64,000 nucleotides of DNA from Alisma plantago-aquatica. Lineage: Eukaryota > Streptophyta > Magnoliopsida > Alismatales > Alismataceae. Below, piece after piece: positions 35,375-47,290 of the stretch (position 1 is its first letter; every line of letters begins with the position of its first letter). Where the stretch lies: the NCBI GenBank assembly GCA_963693085.1, contig OY856412.1, forward strand, positions 1,408,229,194 to 1,408,293,193, read 5' to 3'. The notes under the pieces are model-generated. The model saw nothing but the letters and a program-made list of their open reading frames with translations, made no database searches and had not been told where the DNA came from. The translations under genes and the position numbers were made by a program.

Positions 35375-37786
35375 AAACACTTGGTATAAGAAAAGGTAGT
35401 TATTTTAAAAGATATTTATCTACATGTAACACTTACTCAAGTGATTAATTGGTTATGAAAACCAATGATAAAATCTAGAAAGATTTTCTTTTTTTTACAT
35501 AGGGTATAATAATGAATAATAAGAATAAAAACTTTATGATGCAAAAATATAATGGTACCAAAATCAGTCAATAACTAGGTTAAAAAAAATTCCACCACAC
35601 CCTATCGATACTGAAATTTTAACCATGTCTTCATCCACCAAGAGAGTTTGATTCTACAAGCTTACAGAAAGTCATACCAAATCATATCTAACATATATCA
35701 TAGAAGATGAGGGATATGATTTTGCATTACATTATGTAAGTTTATCCTAGATCCTCATTGTGTACATCATCCACTATTTACAACTTCATCCTAGTCATCA
35801 CCTTCCCATGTAGGGGCACATAACCCCTTATGGGACATTAGGGGGTGTAATATGGTCAACCAAATGTCATAGGTAAGAACTTCAAATACAGCTTAGGATG
35901 GAAAGGTTGCCTTTTAAAACTAGCAATTTTTGTATATGATAGTTTATGACCCCTCCCTTATGTAATTCACCCTTGTAGTTAGGAACCATGTAAAATTTTG
36001 AAAATGTAATAGTTAATTTGTCATTTCTTTATAATTATATTGCTCTATGTACCAAGCTTTCATAATGTAACAAACACTTTATTCATCAACATGTTGGCGT
36101 GTTTGGACTGGGATGATATACTCCTAAATTAAGTGATGAGTGGAACCCTTCTTGACTCCCACTTGTTGCAAGTATGGCATGAGCTTTAGTAGTCGGATAA
36201 TCTTACTATTTCAAGTTTTAATATTTTTTTCATATGCATAGGCCTTTTGTAGGGTATCTTGAAAACCCTTATCTAGGTTAAACCCTAGTTTCCACATCAA
36301 CCCTATACATTGTTGTCTTACAAGTGTTATATCATACATATCCTCCACGGCATTGATCATGCTTAGAAAATATAATTTAAACCCCACTGTAAGACTTATA
36401 TGCACCATGTACAAGTAATGATTCAAACTAGCTCCATTACAACATGAATTTCCTTCAACATAGTTTGTATTAGTATCATTTTTCCCAAATCCTTCTTCTT
36501 AGGGGAATGAATACTCTTTTCCATACATTTTTTATTTCTTTACAAACTAAGTTTGGTTGAGTAATGTATACAATATATATTGGACAACCTTATGAGTTAA
36601 TATCTTTCATCTTCATAGTTTAAGTTTAGTTCTTTGGTAATCCTCCATGTCATAAGAAGATTTGACCACCTGGTTGAATTAGGTGATGATAATGGATGAC
36701 ACGAAAGTTCCTCTATGACTTATAGAGATTCCATCATAGTATAATTTTTACAAGCTATGGAATAGGTCCATGTTAGAGAATATTCCCCAAATAACCTAAA
36801 CCTAGGTGGTTTGGACACATCACAAAATAAGGGGAAAGAAACAAAGGAATTATTCATCAATAAGAATTAACACGTGGAATATTATAGGTAATTGGGCGTT
36901 CTAAGAAAAAGAAAAAATAAAAGCATTCACATTCATTAAGGAAGGTTTAGAGAGGTAGGTTGGAAATAGAAGAACACAAAGACATCCGATAATATGAAAG
37001 CTAGTAAAAGAATGAAATCAACATTTAAGAAATATTGAATATAACTACTTGACACCAACAAAAAACATATACATTGTATGCATATCATAATGAGCACCAG
37101 CACTATCTAAAGTGTGGCCGAGACATCATTAATTCTAAGCCGTGTAAGGAGGAATAAAATATCATAATTTAATAAACATGGAACATGATAAAACTCTATA
37201 AACTAAAAGGAAGAATAAAACCTTAGTGCCTAGTATATAAAATGTTGTAGGGAAAATGAAACCCTAGTTCCTAAATGTATAGTTGTGCAAGAATGCACCA
37301 CTACACTAGATATTACTAGTCAAGAATTTCACATGTACAGTAGTGAATTAAGTTAAGAACAAAGTGGATGCTAAAGTCATAAAGTCACGATGCCATATTC
37401 AAAAATAACAGTAGAATTTCTTGAAATGTTACAACTTATAGTACATGTAGTAGGTATGATCTTCATAAGGAAATTACTCCACATGCTATTTGAAATTTCA
37501 TTCATGCAAGAGAGGTCTAGATAGGTGTTCTTGAAGGCACTAATCTAGCTTCTATTTTGGAGGACAATGATTTATCTTCGTGGTTCAACATGAACCTCCT
37601 TGCAAATCAAGTTCAGGGAACTATGTTCTTGGTTACCTTCTAGTACATATGGATCTATAGAAAGATTTTTGTATTTGAGAAGAGCCTTAAAATTTTTTCC
37701 ACGAAAATAAAATTTATCAAGAAAGAGGTGACTAACAACATGATGGCGTGGAACCAAAACAACTATGCTAAAAGGATCATAGGAGG
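35375..37786. other. AT-rich stretch, no gene recognised
   Basis: Only short ORFs (for example 36211-36426 minus). At 35838-35850, ATTAGGGGG followed by TGTAATATGG has the form of a PPT and gypsy LTR start, but no second copy is seen. Confidence 0.4.
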
Positions 37787-38170
37787 TTGGAGTGGAAAAG
37801 ACCTAAAGAGGGGTGGTATAGACTTGATATTGATGCTACCCTTAAGAAGGATGTGATATCCTTTGTGGTGGTTTCTTGATACAATATGTGTAGATGGACG
37901 TAAGCCACCAAAAATTCTTCTAATTCTAGAAATTCCTTAGACATAGAGTTTATGGTCATATACTTGGATCTTGTGGTAGCTTTTGAGATTCACTTCTTGA
38001 AGGTTGTCATTGCAAGTGATAGTCTATTGGTTATCAAGATGACTAAATGATTACAATGTCAATCCCCTCTATGTTTATTTCATTCTAAATATTCAACAAA
38101 GCTAAAGGATGATTGGCTTCTTAAGTAAGAGTATAGAGAAAGTAACATGGTGGTTTTCGATTGGTATTAG
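37787..38170 (+). pseudogene. RNase H (RVT_3-type) domain remnant
   Basis: Frame 37787 reads LEWKRPKEGWYRLDIDATLK, the W..P..GW.KL..DA entry of the plant RVT_3 RNase H family, including the first catalytic Asp. After stops come FEIHFLKVVIASDSLLVIK, which matches the ..L..V..E.DSL.V.. block, and then YRESNMVV, like RE.N..AD. This domain ends many plant LINE ORF2 proteins and also occurs alone. No RT was found next to it, so it is a 5'-truncated, decayed LINE tail or a domain fragment. Confidence 0.6.
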
Positions 38171-38282
38171 TATATATGTTATATTTCTTTATGTTCCACT
38201 TATGCTTTAGACTTGTATTGTCTTTAGCCTTTTCCATTATCACATATTGCATACTTTTGTTTGTCACTTAACTGTCTTATGT

Positions 38283-40288
38283 TAGTATGTATGCCCAAAG
38301 AGACAATCATATGATGATAGTAATGGCATATCTTGTAAACGATTTGATCAATAATAAAGTCAATCTTCCAATCTATTCTATTAGTTCAGTTATGAGATAA
38401 TGGTGTAACATAATAAATGTCTAACGAATTATATTACTCGATGGTGTATGTCTTCAAGTTGAGGACCTGAACAATAAGATCATATAGATATTAAGAGTAC
38501 ATACATTCTTGTTATTTCCCTATTCATATGTTATTGTGGAAGGTTGATAGACAACAATAACACTTTACACTAAAATATGTGTTGGTTGATAGTAGAACCT
38601 CATTAGTAATGATATGTGATATCAAACTAGACACATAGTTACTTGTTAGAGAATAGTGTATCAGATAGACCCCCCTTGAGAGTGATACATGGAGACCACA
38701 AAATGGTATCCAAAATTAGCTCTCATATTAATGGTGGTGATTGTGGTTCTTAGACCTGAAGTCACTACACTCATCACATGTTGTTCAGTGTACTTTGACA
38801 TCACCCATCATGACATTGAATAAGGGTTGCCATAAAGGTGGTGCTCGGGTGCATTGTGAAACATGGGGATGACTGTGAGTGATGTAGATGGGATTTATCC
38901 CTCCTAGGAGTTTGGTATCCCTACCACTTGTTAAGCGAGACTAACAGAAGCATGGCCATGTGCATGCGAATAAATATGTGATATTGAGTTCATATATATC
39001 TAAGATAGTCTAATCTAGTTCAAGGAACATAGATTGAACATTGAAAGGATGGTAATTCCATGCCTCGAGTTCAATCAGGATATCACAGACAAAGGAACTA
39101 TACAATCACTGTAACACAAATCACAAATTGTAGGTTGAAGTTGTTGTCCAACTTTTTGATTAATTGGGTAGCAATGATTCCTTCGTAGATACCACTCATT
39201 GCTTGTGACTCCATCAATCAGTTGTGGACATTCATTGCCAACATTACTTGGAACCTATGGAGTCATACATATAGGATACACCTGGAATAGGAGTTTATTC
39301 ATTAATAATGTTTGACTTGATTACTAAAGTGTTTACATATTCAATCTAAATGAAAATGATTAAAAATTTACTGATCATACTGTGAATTGACATGTTCATG
39401 TGTTTAATTGGTCACTTCAAGTGTCAGGTCAATTTAAACCAAGATTGGCAATGAGGATTATGAAACGATCAGTTCAGGAACTGAACCAATTGGCTCAAAT
39501 GTCTGAACATACTAGTTGAGGTTGTGAACCAACCATTTGGTTGATCAGTTTGGTTGGATCAAGGATTGAATCCGACATCATGTTTTCCATTAATTGGATA
39601 TTAATTTCCAACACAATTGCAGTTGGAAAACATGGTGAAACGACTGGTTCATGAGTTGAACTGATTGTCTCACATGTGAACCAACCGGTTCAATGTTAGT
39701 AGGTTTTGAAAAATTAATGAAACTTTATTTCTTCAACTCCCGCTCAGACTCAAAGCCCTGACCCTGACCCTCCAACAAATAGAGGGTTATTAGGGGCTTT
39801 CTAGAGACACCAGAATGAGCTCTGACAATTGTTATCCTATCTGGTTGTGGTAACTGAGAGAGCCTGAGCAAATCCTTCCCGTCAGAGGGAGGGAAAGCAA
39901 GGATAGATAATTGGGAGAGCAAGTTAGAACTAGCACACTGACTAGAAGGGACAACTCCTTCTTGTCTTTTCATCTAGAATGACAGGAGTTCCCGATGGTC
40001 CATGTGGACTACTACAGAGGCAAGGAGACTGCTACCACCCGCTAGGAGGATGCAAACAACCGTTGTCTATGGTGATCAACCAGGAAGCTATTGTTGTTGC
40101 CTTCCAGGTGCAACTTGTAGAAAGTCACACACTACAATAAGGGATTGCCACTAAACATGCTATAAGACCAGGTATATGACTTATATCCTTTACTTTCCAT
40201 TACATAGTTGTTGACCAGATTTACTGTTGTAGGAGAATATGGTAGTAAAAATTTTATTTTCACTACCTTATCGGATGCCATATTTCCA
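38283..40288 (+). mobile_element. 5' LTR of a Ty1/copia element
   Basis: The first 60 bp match the 3' LTR start at 45496 (shared GATGATNNTAATGGCATATC), except that the terminal TG has become TA. It ends TTCCA, 5 bp before a clear PBS. The part 39396-39690 repeats variants of AACCGGTTC/GAACCAAC, for example GAACCAACCGGTTC at 39674. The 2-kb length is at the long end for copia. Confidence 0.72.
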
Positions 40289-40293
40289 AATAG

Positions 40294-40306
40294 TGGTATC
40301 AGAGCC
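40294..40306 (+). other. Copia primer-binding site
   Basis: TGGTATCAGAGCC, the exact initiator Met-tRNA complement. Confidence 0.85.
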
Positions 40307-40431
40307 GCATCAATTTACTATACTTTGGAATTTAATAGATATGATCATATTTCTGTTATATCATTCATTTATTGCATATTATGTGAATACATAAACTTGT
40401 TAATGTGAATTAAACACCACATACGATCCCA

Positions 40432-40471
<40 letters not shown>

Positions 40472-41733
40472 ATATATACATATATATACATATATATATA
40501 CATATATATATATATATTTCGCCCTGAAATTGATTTTGATGGTGGATGTTAAGCATGGTTATGGCCAATAACCCCTAGATCTGTATGCATGGTTGTGGTC
40601 ATTTATTCCTATTTTATATCTTAGTTTACATACTAACCCTCTATCTTCTCTTGCATATGTAAAAGTATTAATTTGTTCCTTGCCATGCCCCCTTGGAATG
40701 TATTTTGAGGTTTCTATATTACCATGTGATATGTTAAATAGAATTAGGATAGTTTTAATTCATGTTATGGCAAAGTAGACATTTTGCACCAAATCAACTA
40801 CCCAATCTCTTGGAGGACTGAGGAGGCATGGTGACAGGAGGAGTCTAACTGATTGGTTGGTGGCCCAAACAATCGATTGGAGGTGTCCAAAAGTTTCTTG
40901 GATTGAAGACTAGAGGACCATTCTGAGAGACCAACCACGAGGAAAATTGACCAGTTCAAAAGTTGAACTGATTGACCCGGATTAGTTTCTGCACAAATAT
41001 TTACTAACAACAGGTTGCTACATATGATGTAGACATTAGGTGGTAGTAATTTTGTGTGGCTCCAAGGGATTACATTCATACGGCCACAACCACGGCTTGT
41101 GTGCTTTAATTGCATGTTTTCATTTGTGTGATATAGAATGTATATGATAAGTATTATAAGTATGTGGTGATTGGATATGTATATGTATTTATATAAATAT
41201 AAATATCATAATAAATATTAAGCATGAGATACTTTCCATAGGATGCAGACATGAAAAGCTTGATCTACCAATCATGGGCAAACCTAGTGTGTCATCTATC
41301 TCATAGAAGTGTGATGATAGATATGTGGGTTTATCCTAGAAGAGTGCATATTCTATCATGTTGGCTTATGGGTCAAGCTTAACAAGGTGACCTTAATAGG
41401 ATTAAGTCCCTAGAAGAATAGTGATGGAATATGGCAAGGAGTTGTGCATGCCATCTATCCAAAGAATTGCATAAGATGCAAATGGAAATTGTTGCCTACC
41501 TTAATAATTGGTGATGAGCGCCAGTGTTGGTTGGGTATTGGCTTAATTATTTTGGATCTTAGCTCACTAGAAGATTGTACGATGCAATCTTCCAAAATAT
41601 GTAGTGAGGGCTATCAATTTGAAAAAAATAGTGGGAATGATATTTAATTAAGGCCTAATTAAATATCATCATTATTATCAAATCAAATCAAAAGTGTTTT
41701 GAAAAATGCAAATTTACTCTTTGTATATATAAA
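40307..41733 (+). other. Copia leader, no gene
   Basis: A 1.4-kb leader with (TA)n at 40435-40518. Two stretches (40840-40880, 40950-40985) repeat the CAGTTC/GAACTGATTG words seen in the LTR. Small ORFs are not supported. Confidence 0.45.
40435..40518. repeat. (TA)n microsatellite with TACA/TGTA interruptions
   Basis: About 84 bp of alternating TA. Confidence 0.95.
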
Positions 41734-42353
41734 TGGAAAATACACAATCATTGTGATCGATCATTGAGAAGGACAATCTGAATAGGATAAACTACCATAA
41801 TTGGCTGAGGACTTTGAGAGGCATTCTATATGTCCCTGAAACACCAGTTCCAGTTGAACCCACTCCATATTCTCCTAAGGCTGAAATGGATGCTTACTTG
41901 AAGCATTTCAATGATGTTGTAGACATCAAGAACCTTATGTTGGGTTGTATGAATTATGATTTGCATAAACAACATGATAAGCAAGAAGGGTATAATGTCC
42001 CTAAGGCGTTGTTTGAGTGCAAACGAACAGATAGAAATCCTCAATATGATTGAGTATGTGAAGCATCAGAGAGACTGGGATTTCCTTTAGGTTAAGAGTT
42101 GGCCACAGATATGACCTTTCAATCATTGCTTGAATCATATAGCCAATGTATCGCGTGTTATCACTTGAGTAACATGGATAAACTGATGTCTGAGTTGCTT
42201 GACATGTTGATAAATGTCAAAGAACAAATAAATAAGGACAAACCTATGATGGTGATCCGAATAATAGAATCCCATGACAAAGGCAAGGTCAAGAGGTGTT
42301 CTGAGGCTAAGCTGAAGTTCAAGTCTTCTACACTCAAAATAAGGAGATGGTAA
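41734..42353 (+). pseudogene. Copia Gag remnant
   Basis: ATG at 41734 opens a frame with a stop after seven codons. It then reads KDNLNRINYHNWLRTLRGIL, the LN..N..DW...LR..L block of plant copia Gag (UBN2/DUF4219 family). It continues to VVDIKNLMLGCMNYDLHKQH, where plant copia Gags have the A...I...M...LQ..Y block. After a frameshift near 42050, ORF 42099-42353 holds ATDMTFQSLLESYSQCIACY, equal to the LP..Y..F block. The CCHC knuckle is not seen. Gag would form the particle; this copy is broken by a stop and a frameshift. Confidence 0.75.
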
Positions 42354-42829
42354 GGAAAACAAGGAAGATGAAGTAAGGGATAGAGATCTCTATTTTAGGT
42401 ATATATATAATTGAGATTAACTCACTAATTCTTCATCATGGGTACTAGATAGAAGATTTGGATCACATATTTGTTCAAATGTGAAGGATCTGAAATGATG
42501 TAGAGAAAAAAGGTGAGATTGAATTGTGCATTGCTAATTGAACTAGAGTTGTTGCCAGTGTAGTTGGAACCTAAGAGTTATATCTACCAAGTGGTCTCAT
42601 AATAGAGTTGGAGAACTACTATTATGTACCTACCATTAATAGGAACATCATATCTAGATATTTTTTGGAAAGGATGGATTCAAATTTCTTATAAAGAATA
42701 GTTGATGTTATATTAGTAAAGATGAGATCTTTTATGACAGTGCCCCAATGTCTTATGGTCTATATGTGATAGATCAGGAGAAAAGTGTGTATAAATTAAA
42801 TACCAACAAAAAAAAACTTGATAACTCAA

Positions 42830-43566
42830 ACCAAACGTACCTTTAGCACTACTGTCTAGGGCACATCAATGAGAGATGCATTTCTAAACTCCATGAAGAT
42901 GGATATTTGGACTCATTTGATTTCAAATCAATACAGACATATTAATCTTATTTGTTGGGCAAGATGACAAAGACTCCCTTAACTGGAAACAGTGAGAGGG
43001 AGATTTATCTATTAGGACTCATGCATATTGATGTATGTGTCCCTTTTAGAACAAATGCTAGAGGTGATTATCAGTACTTCATTACCTTTACTGATGATTT
43101 TAGTAGGTATGGTCATGTTTACTTGATTAAACATAAGTCAAAAACCTTTGAAAAGTTCAAGGATTTCATGAATGAAGTACATAACCAACGTGGTAAAATT
43201 ATTAAGGCACTTCTTTCTGATTGTGGTGGAAAATACTTAATCCAAGAGTTTGAGGACCTTCTACAAGCCCGTTTTATCGTATCAAAATGTACTCCACCTG
43301 GAAAACCACAACACAATGGTGTATCAAAAAGAAAGAATCACATATTGCTAGATATGGTGTGATCAATGATGAGTTTTGCTGATATTAAGACTTCCTCATG
43401 GAGTTATTCTCTAGAAACTATAGCATTTACACTTAATTGCTTACTATCTAAATCAGTTCAAAAGACACTATATGAGATATGGTATGGGAAACGTCCCGAT
43501 GTGTCAATTATGCAGATTTTAGTATGTGAAGCTTACGTCAAGAAAATGTTTCCTAAAAATCTTTGA
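42830..43566 (+). pseudogene. Copia integrase remnant (with pre-integrase zinc region)
   Basis: The pre-integrase block near 42850 reads LGHINERCISKLHEDGYL (LGH...R...L...G.L). From 42952 the frame gives GKMTKTPLTG, then IDVCVPF, ITFTDDFSRYGHVYLIKHKS (usual DDFSRY) and LLSDCGGKYL (second catalytic Asp; usually SD.GGEY). In PQHNGVSKRKNHILLDMV the family has GVSERRN, so the catalytic Glu is Lys here. The second ORF, 43366-43566, continues with WSYSLETIAFTLN and YEIWYGKRPDVS. Integrase joins element DNA to the chromosome. A stop at 43361 and the lost Glu make this copy dead. Confidence 0.85.
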
Positions 43567-43950
43567 ACCGAATCTGATAAATGTTGTTGTGTTGGATATA
43601 CCAAAGAAACAAGGGATACTACTTTTACACCCCATCTGACAACAAAGTGTTTGTTTCCAGGAATGGTATATTCCTTAAAAAAGAATTTATTTCTGAAGGA
43701 ATCATTGTGAGAATAGTATAAATCAAAGAGGTTCGAGACCAAAAAGAAAGCATTGACCTGTAGAGGTACAAGAGGAACAAGGAGACTCACAAATTGTTGT
43801 GGAATCTCAAGTTATTCGTGTAATACAAGAACCTCATAGATCTAGTAGGACACACCTTCAGTCTGAAAGCTTTGGTTATCTTGTGACTCAAAAACATGGT
43901 GAGTTGGTCATAGATGATTAGCCAACAACCTACCTAAAAGCTACTAAGGG
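43567..43950 (+). pseudogene. Link between copia integrase and RT, decayed
   Basis: Broken frames. The stretch around 43825-43870 can be read as a decayed RRS.R...P.RYG-type linker found before copia RT. No intact ORF. Confidence 0.4.
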
Positions 43951-45000
43951 ACCAAAGTTTAAGGAATGGATTGATTCCATGAGATCTAAGATGGAATCCA
44001 TGTACACCAATAAGGTACGAAACTTGGTTGATCCACCTGAAGGGGTGAAACACATAGGGTGCAAGTGGGTATTCAAGAAGAAGACTGATATGGATGGTGA
44101 TGTACAAACCTATAAGGGAATATTGGTTGCAAAAGGTTTCAAACAAGTTTAAGGTGTTGACTAAGATGAAATTTTTTATCTAGTTGCCTTGGTTAAGTCC
44201 ATCAAGATCATGCTTGTCATTGCAACTTATTATGACTATGAGATCTAGAAGATGCATGTTAAACCACATTCCTTAATGAGAGTCATATTGAGGATCTATA
44301 CATGACACAACTTGAGGGTTTATAAATCCAAAGGATGCAAACAAAGTCTATAAGCTACAAAGGTCAAGCTACAGATTGAAGCAAGCATCTTAGAGCTAGA
44401 ATCTCTATTTTGATGAGACAGTCAAAGAATTTGTCTTCAATAAATATGAAGATGAACATTGTGAATACGAGGAGGTTAGTGGGAGTGTAATTGTATTCCT
44501 CACATTGTATGTAGATGACATACTCATGATGGGGAATTACATTCCTTCTTTACATGTGGTAAAGAATTGGCTAGGAAATACATTCTCTATGAATGACTTG
44601 GGTGAAGCATCCTATATCTTAGGAATCAAGATATATAGAGATATATCTAGAAGGCTTCTTGGACTAAGTCAAAGAACATAAATTGACAAAGTGTTGAATA
44701 GATTCAACATGCAGAACTAAAAGAGAGGGAACTTAACCATATCTCATGGTGTCAACATCTCTAAAGCTCAATGTCCCAGTTATTGTGAAGAAAGGGAGCG
44801 TATGAGTAAGATTCCATATGCATCTGCAATTGGATCTATCATGTACGCAATGTTATGGGTATGCCTTTAGCATGAAGAGAAGATATTAGTTAGATCTCAA
44901 AGAGAGTCATTGGATTTCTGGGAAGAAAATCATTAAGTACTTGCGAAGAACTAAGGATCAGTTCCTTGTCTACGGTGGTCAGGAAAAGTTAGTGGTAAAG
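43951..45000 (+). pseudogene. Copia reverse transcriptase remnant
   Basis: From 43951 the frame reads PKFKEWIDSMRSKMESMYTN, then NLVDPPEGVKHIGCKWVFKK (W......E..S......W.LV..P.....I..KW..K.K of plant copia RT). It continues with KGILVAKGFKQV, where a stop follows. The active-site block TLYVDDILMMG is at 44503-44535 with both Asp kept. A later piece near 44590-44640 fits MNDLGEASYILGIKI. Several stops and frameshifts lie between. The order after integrase is the copia order. Confidence 0.85.
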
Positions 45001-45511
45001 GGTTACATTGATGTAGGCTTCGAAACTGACTAAGATGATTATTGATCACAATCAGGTTTGAGTTTTGCCTCAACAACAAAGTTGTGAGAGGAAGAGTTCC
45101 AAGAAATAAATAGTTGTGGATTCTACAATAGAGGTTGAGTCTATTGTTGCATCCAATGCAACAAAGGAAGCTATCTGGATCAAGAAGTTCATCAGTGAAC
45201 TTGGGGTGCTTCCAAGCATTTGTGTTGCAATTGAGTTATATTGTGATGACAATGGAGCTATTGCACAAGCTAGGGAACCCAAATCACATCATCATTCCAA
45301 GCATATACAAAGGCGGTTCCATCTCATACAAGAAATTGTACAACAAGGGGATGTGAAGATTTGTAGAGTACCCATCGAGAGCAATGTGGTAGACCCCTTG
45401 ACAAAATCACTTTCACAACATAAGCATGAGGTCATGTTAGATCACTTGGTATTAAGTTCATGGGTGATTGTCTTTAAATTCAAGTGGGAGTCTATTGGTA
45501 TGTGTGCCTAG
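45001..45511 (+). pseudogene. Copia RNase H remnant
   Basis: ORF 45116-45511 begins with a form of the S.TEAEY.A...A.KE..W block (VESIVASNATKEAIWIKKF). It goes on to IELYCDDNGAIAQA (CDN..A), PKSHHHSKHIQRRFHLIQE (the HSRTKHI..R.H..R block) and NVVDPLTKSLSQHK (..AD.LTK.L), the standard end of copia Pol. In the Glu-rich block, TEAE is IEVE. The polypurine tract follows directly. RNase H removes the RNA template during replication. It belonged to one Pol ORF with the integrase and RT. Confidence 0.85.
45480..45495 (+). other. Copia polypurine tract
   Basis: CAAGTGGGAGTCTAT precedes the LTR start TGGTATGT. The AAGTGGGAG word is typical for copia. Confidence 0.75.
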
Positions 45512-45558
45512 AGGTCCAATGATATGATGATCATAATGGCATATCTTGTAAATGATTT
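45496..45558 (+). mobile_element. Start of the copia 3' LTR, cut off by Cassandra
   Basis: Sixty-three bases match the start of the 5' LTR at 38283. At 45559 Cassandra sequence begins, and the rest of the LTR is not found on the far side of the array. Confidence 0.75.
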
Positions 45559-45680
45559 TATAACACCTGGGCCCACTACTCAAGGCTCTAGCAGGGTTTC
45601 AGGAATGATGAATGGACCCACATACCAACACTATCCTTAACAGTGTGGGTTGTCCTCACTCACATGCAAGTCATGATAAA

Positions 45681-45790
45681 CTTCCTGATTGGTCACCCGT
45701 CCTAGTACTACTCCAAGCCGAGAATGCTTAACTATGAAGTTCTTTAGTGATGGGCTTGCGGAAAAGGAGGTGCACCTTGGTGATATGGGT
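45681..45790 (-). ncRNA. 5S rRNA-like segment in Cassandra LTR 1
   Basis: The minus strand matches the 3' two thirds of plant 5S rRNA, including AGTTAAGCATTCTCGGC-like A-box sequence and the C-box GTACTAGGACGGGTGACC. Cassandra LTRs are known to carry 5S-derived Pol III promoters. Mutations make it 5S-like, not a true 5S gene. Confidence 0.8.
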
Positions 45791-46225
45791 AGTCCAGTCA
45801 TTTCTTTTAAGATCATTTTATCTAAGGCCTCAGTTCCTAGGATGTTACAATCTCCCCCACTTAGAGTCTTGACATCTCATCAAGGCTCAATATAGGACCT
45901 CATAATCTCTTACCCATTTTAGTGCATATTTAGAATGCCCCATGGACACCCAACTCCCATCCACAGCTACCAACGTAAGGGCAGCTCCATCTCATCTTAG
46001 TAGATAGCCCTTTTCAACTTCCCTGGACCGCACGGCTCAAGACTGACATGCCACATGCACATATGGGCCCCACCTACTGGAGGATAATCAGATCTAATAC
46101 CATTTGTAACACCCGAGTCCGTTGCTCAATGCTCTAGAAGGGTTTCAGGAATGACGACTGGCCCCACAGACCACCACTAGCCTTAACTGTGTATGTTGTC
46201 CTCACTCACGTGCAAGCCAGGATAA

Positions 46226-46336
46226 ACTTCCCAACCAGTCACCCATCCTATTACTACTCTAAGCCAAGCATGCTTAACTATGAAGTTCTTTAGTGATGGG
46301 TCCTGAAAAAGGAGGTGCACCTTGGTGATATGGGTA
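46226..46336 (-). ncRNA. 5S rRNA-like segment in Cassandra LTR 2
   Basis: Minus strand: TAGTTAAGCATGCTTGGC (A-box and following bases) and AGTAATAGGATGGGTGACTG (C-box region), with small changes from plant 5S. Confidence 0.8.
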
Positions 46337-46768
46337 GTCTAATCATTCCTTTTAAGAACATCTTATCCACAGTCTCAGATCCTGGGATGTTACAATCTCC
46401 CTCAGACTCTTGACGTCCTCTTCAAGGCTCAATATAGGAACTCATAATCTCTTTTCCATTTCATTGTAGACCCAGAATGGTCCATGGACACCCAGCTCCC
46501 ATTCACGGCTACTAGTGCAAGGGCGGCTCCATCTCGTCTCAGTGGATAGCCCTTTCCAAATTTCCTGGACCACACAACTCAAGATTGGCATGCCACATGC
46601 CCATGTTGGCCTCACCTACTAGAGGGAAATTGGTTATGATACCATTTGTAACACCTGGGCCCACTACCCAAGGTTCTAGTAGGGTTTTAGGAATAACAAA
46701 TGGCCCCACAGACCACCACTAGCCTTAGCTGTGCATCTTGTCCTCACTCACGCGCAAGCTAGGATAAA

Positions 46769-46880
46769 CTTCTCGAGTGGTCACCCATCCTAGTACTATT
46801 CCGAGCTGAGCACGCTTAATTATGAAGTTTTTTTAGTGATGGTCTCCCGAAAAAGGAGGTGCACCTTGGTGATATGGGTA
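46769..46880 (-). ncRNA. 5S rRNA-like segment in Cassandra LTR 3
   Basis: Minus strand holds ATTAAGCGTGCTCAGC and AGTACTAGGATGGGTGACCA, the closest of the three to the 5S C-box. The partial fourth LTR stops before this region. Confidence 0.8.
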
Positions 46881-47177
46881 GTCCAGTAATTCCTTTTAAG
46901 ATCATTATATCTGATGTTATAATATCCCCCACATTGACTCTTGATGTCCTCGTCAAGGCTCAATGTAGGACCTCATAATACCTTCCCCATTTTAGTGCAG
47001 ACTAAGAATAGCCCATGGAAATCCAGCTTCCATCCATGGCTACCAGTGTAACGGCGGCTCCATCTTATCTCAGTGGATAGCCCTTTCCAACTTGGCTAGA
47101 TCGCACAGCTTAAGACTGGCATGCCACATGCGCATGTGGGCCCCACCTACTAGAGGGGAATTGGCTATGATATCATT

Positions 47178-47290
47178 TGTAACACTCAGTCCCACTACCC
47201 AAGGCTCTAGAAGGGTTTTAGGAATGATGACTGGCCACATAGACCACCATTGGCCTTAAATGCGTGGGTTGTCCTCACTCACGTGCAAGC
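47178..47290 (-). mobile_element. Partial fourth Cassandra LTR
   Basis: Starts TGTAACACTCAG. It matches the other LTRs up to CACGTGCAAGC, then passes directly into another LTR. Confidence 0.75.

Larger units (their letters stand above)
45559..47290 (-). mobile_element. Tandem Cassandra TRIM array (3 full LTRs, 3 interiors, 1 partial LTR)
   Basis: About 540-bp units repeat. Each has an LTR (TGTAACACC... to ...GATGTTACA) of 275-291 bp and an interior of about 255 bp. On the minus strand the LTR is followed by TGGTAT(T/C)A-type PBS words (rc of GATACCATT before each TGTAACACC). The other side has AGTGGGGGAGAT, the PPT. LTRs: 45559-45849, 46105-46394, 46647-46921, and a partial one from 47178. 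A normal Cassandra has two LTRs and one interior, so this is an expanded tandem form. No protein is encoded, as expected for this family. Confidence 0.88.

Noticed and set aside
45681..46880. True 5S rRNA genes
   Set aside because: Only part of 5S is present, with several changes, inside LTRs with PBS and PPT. This is Cassandra.
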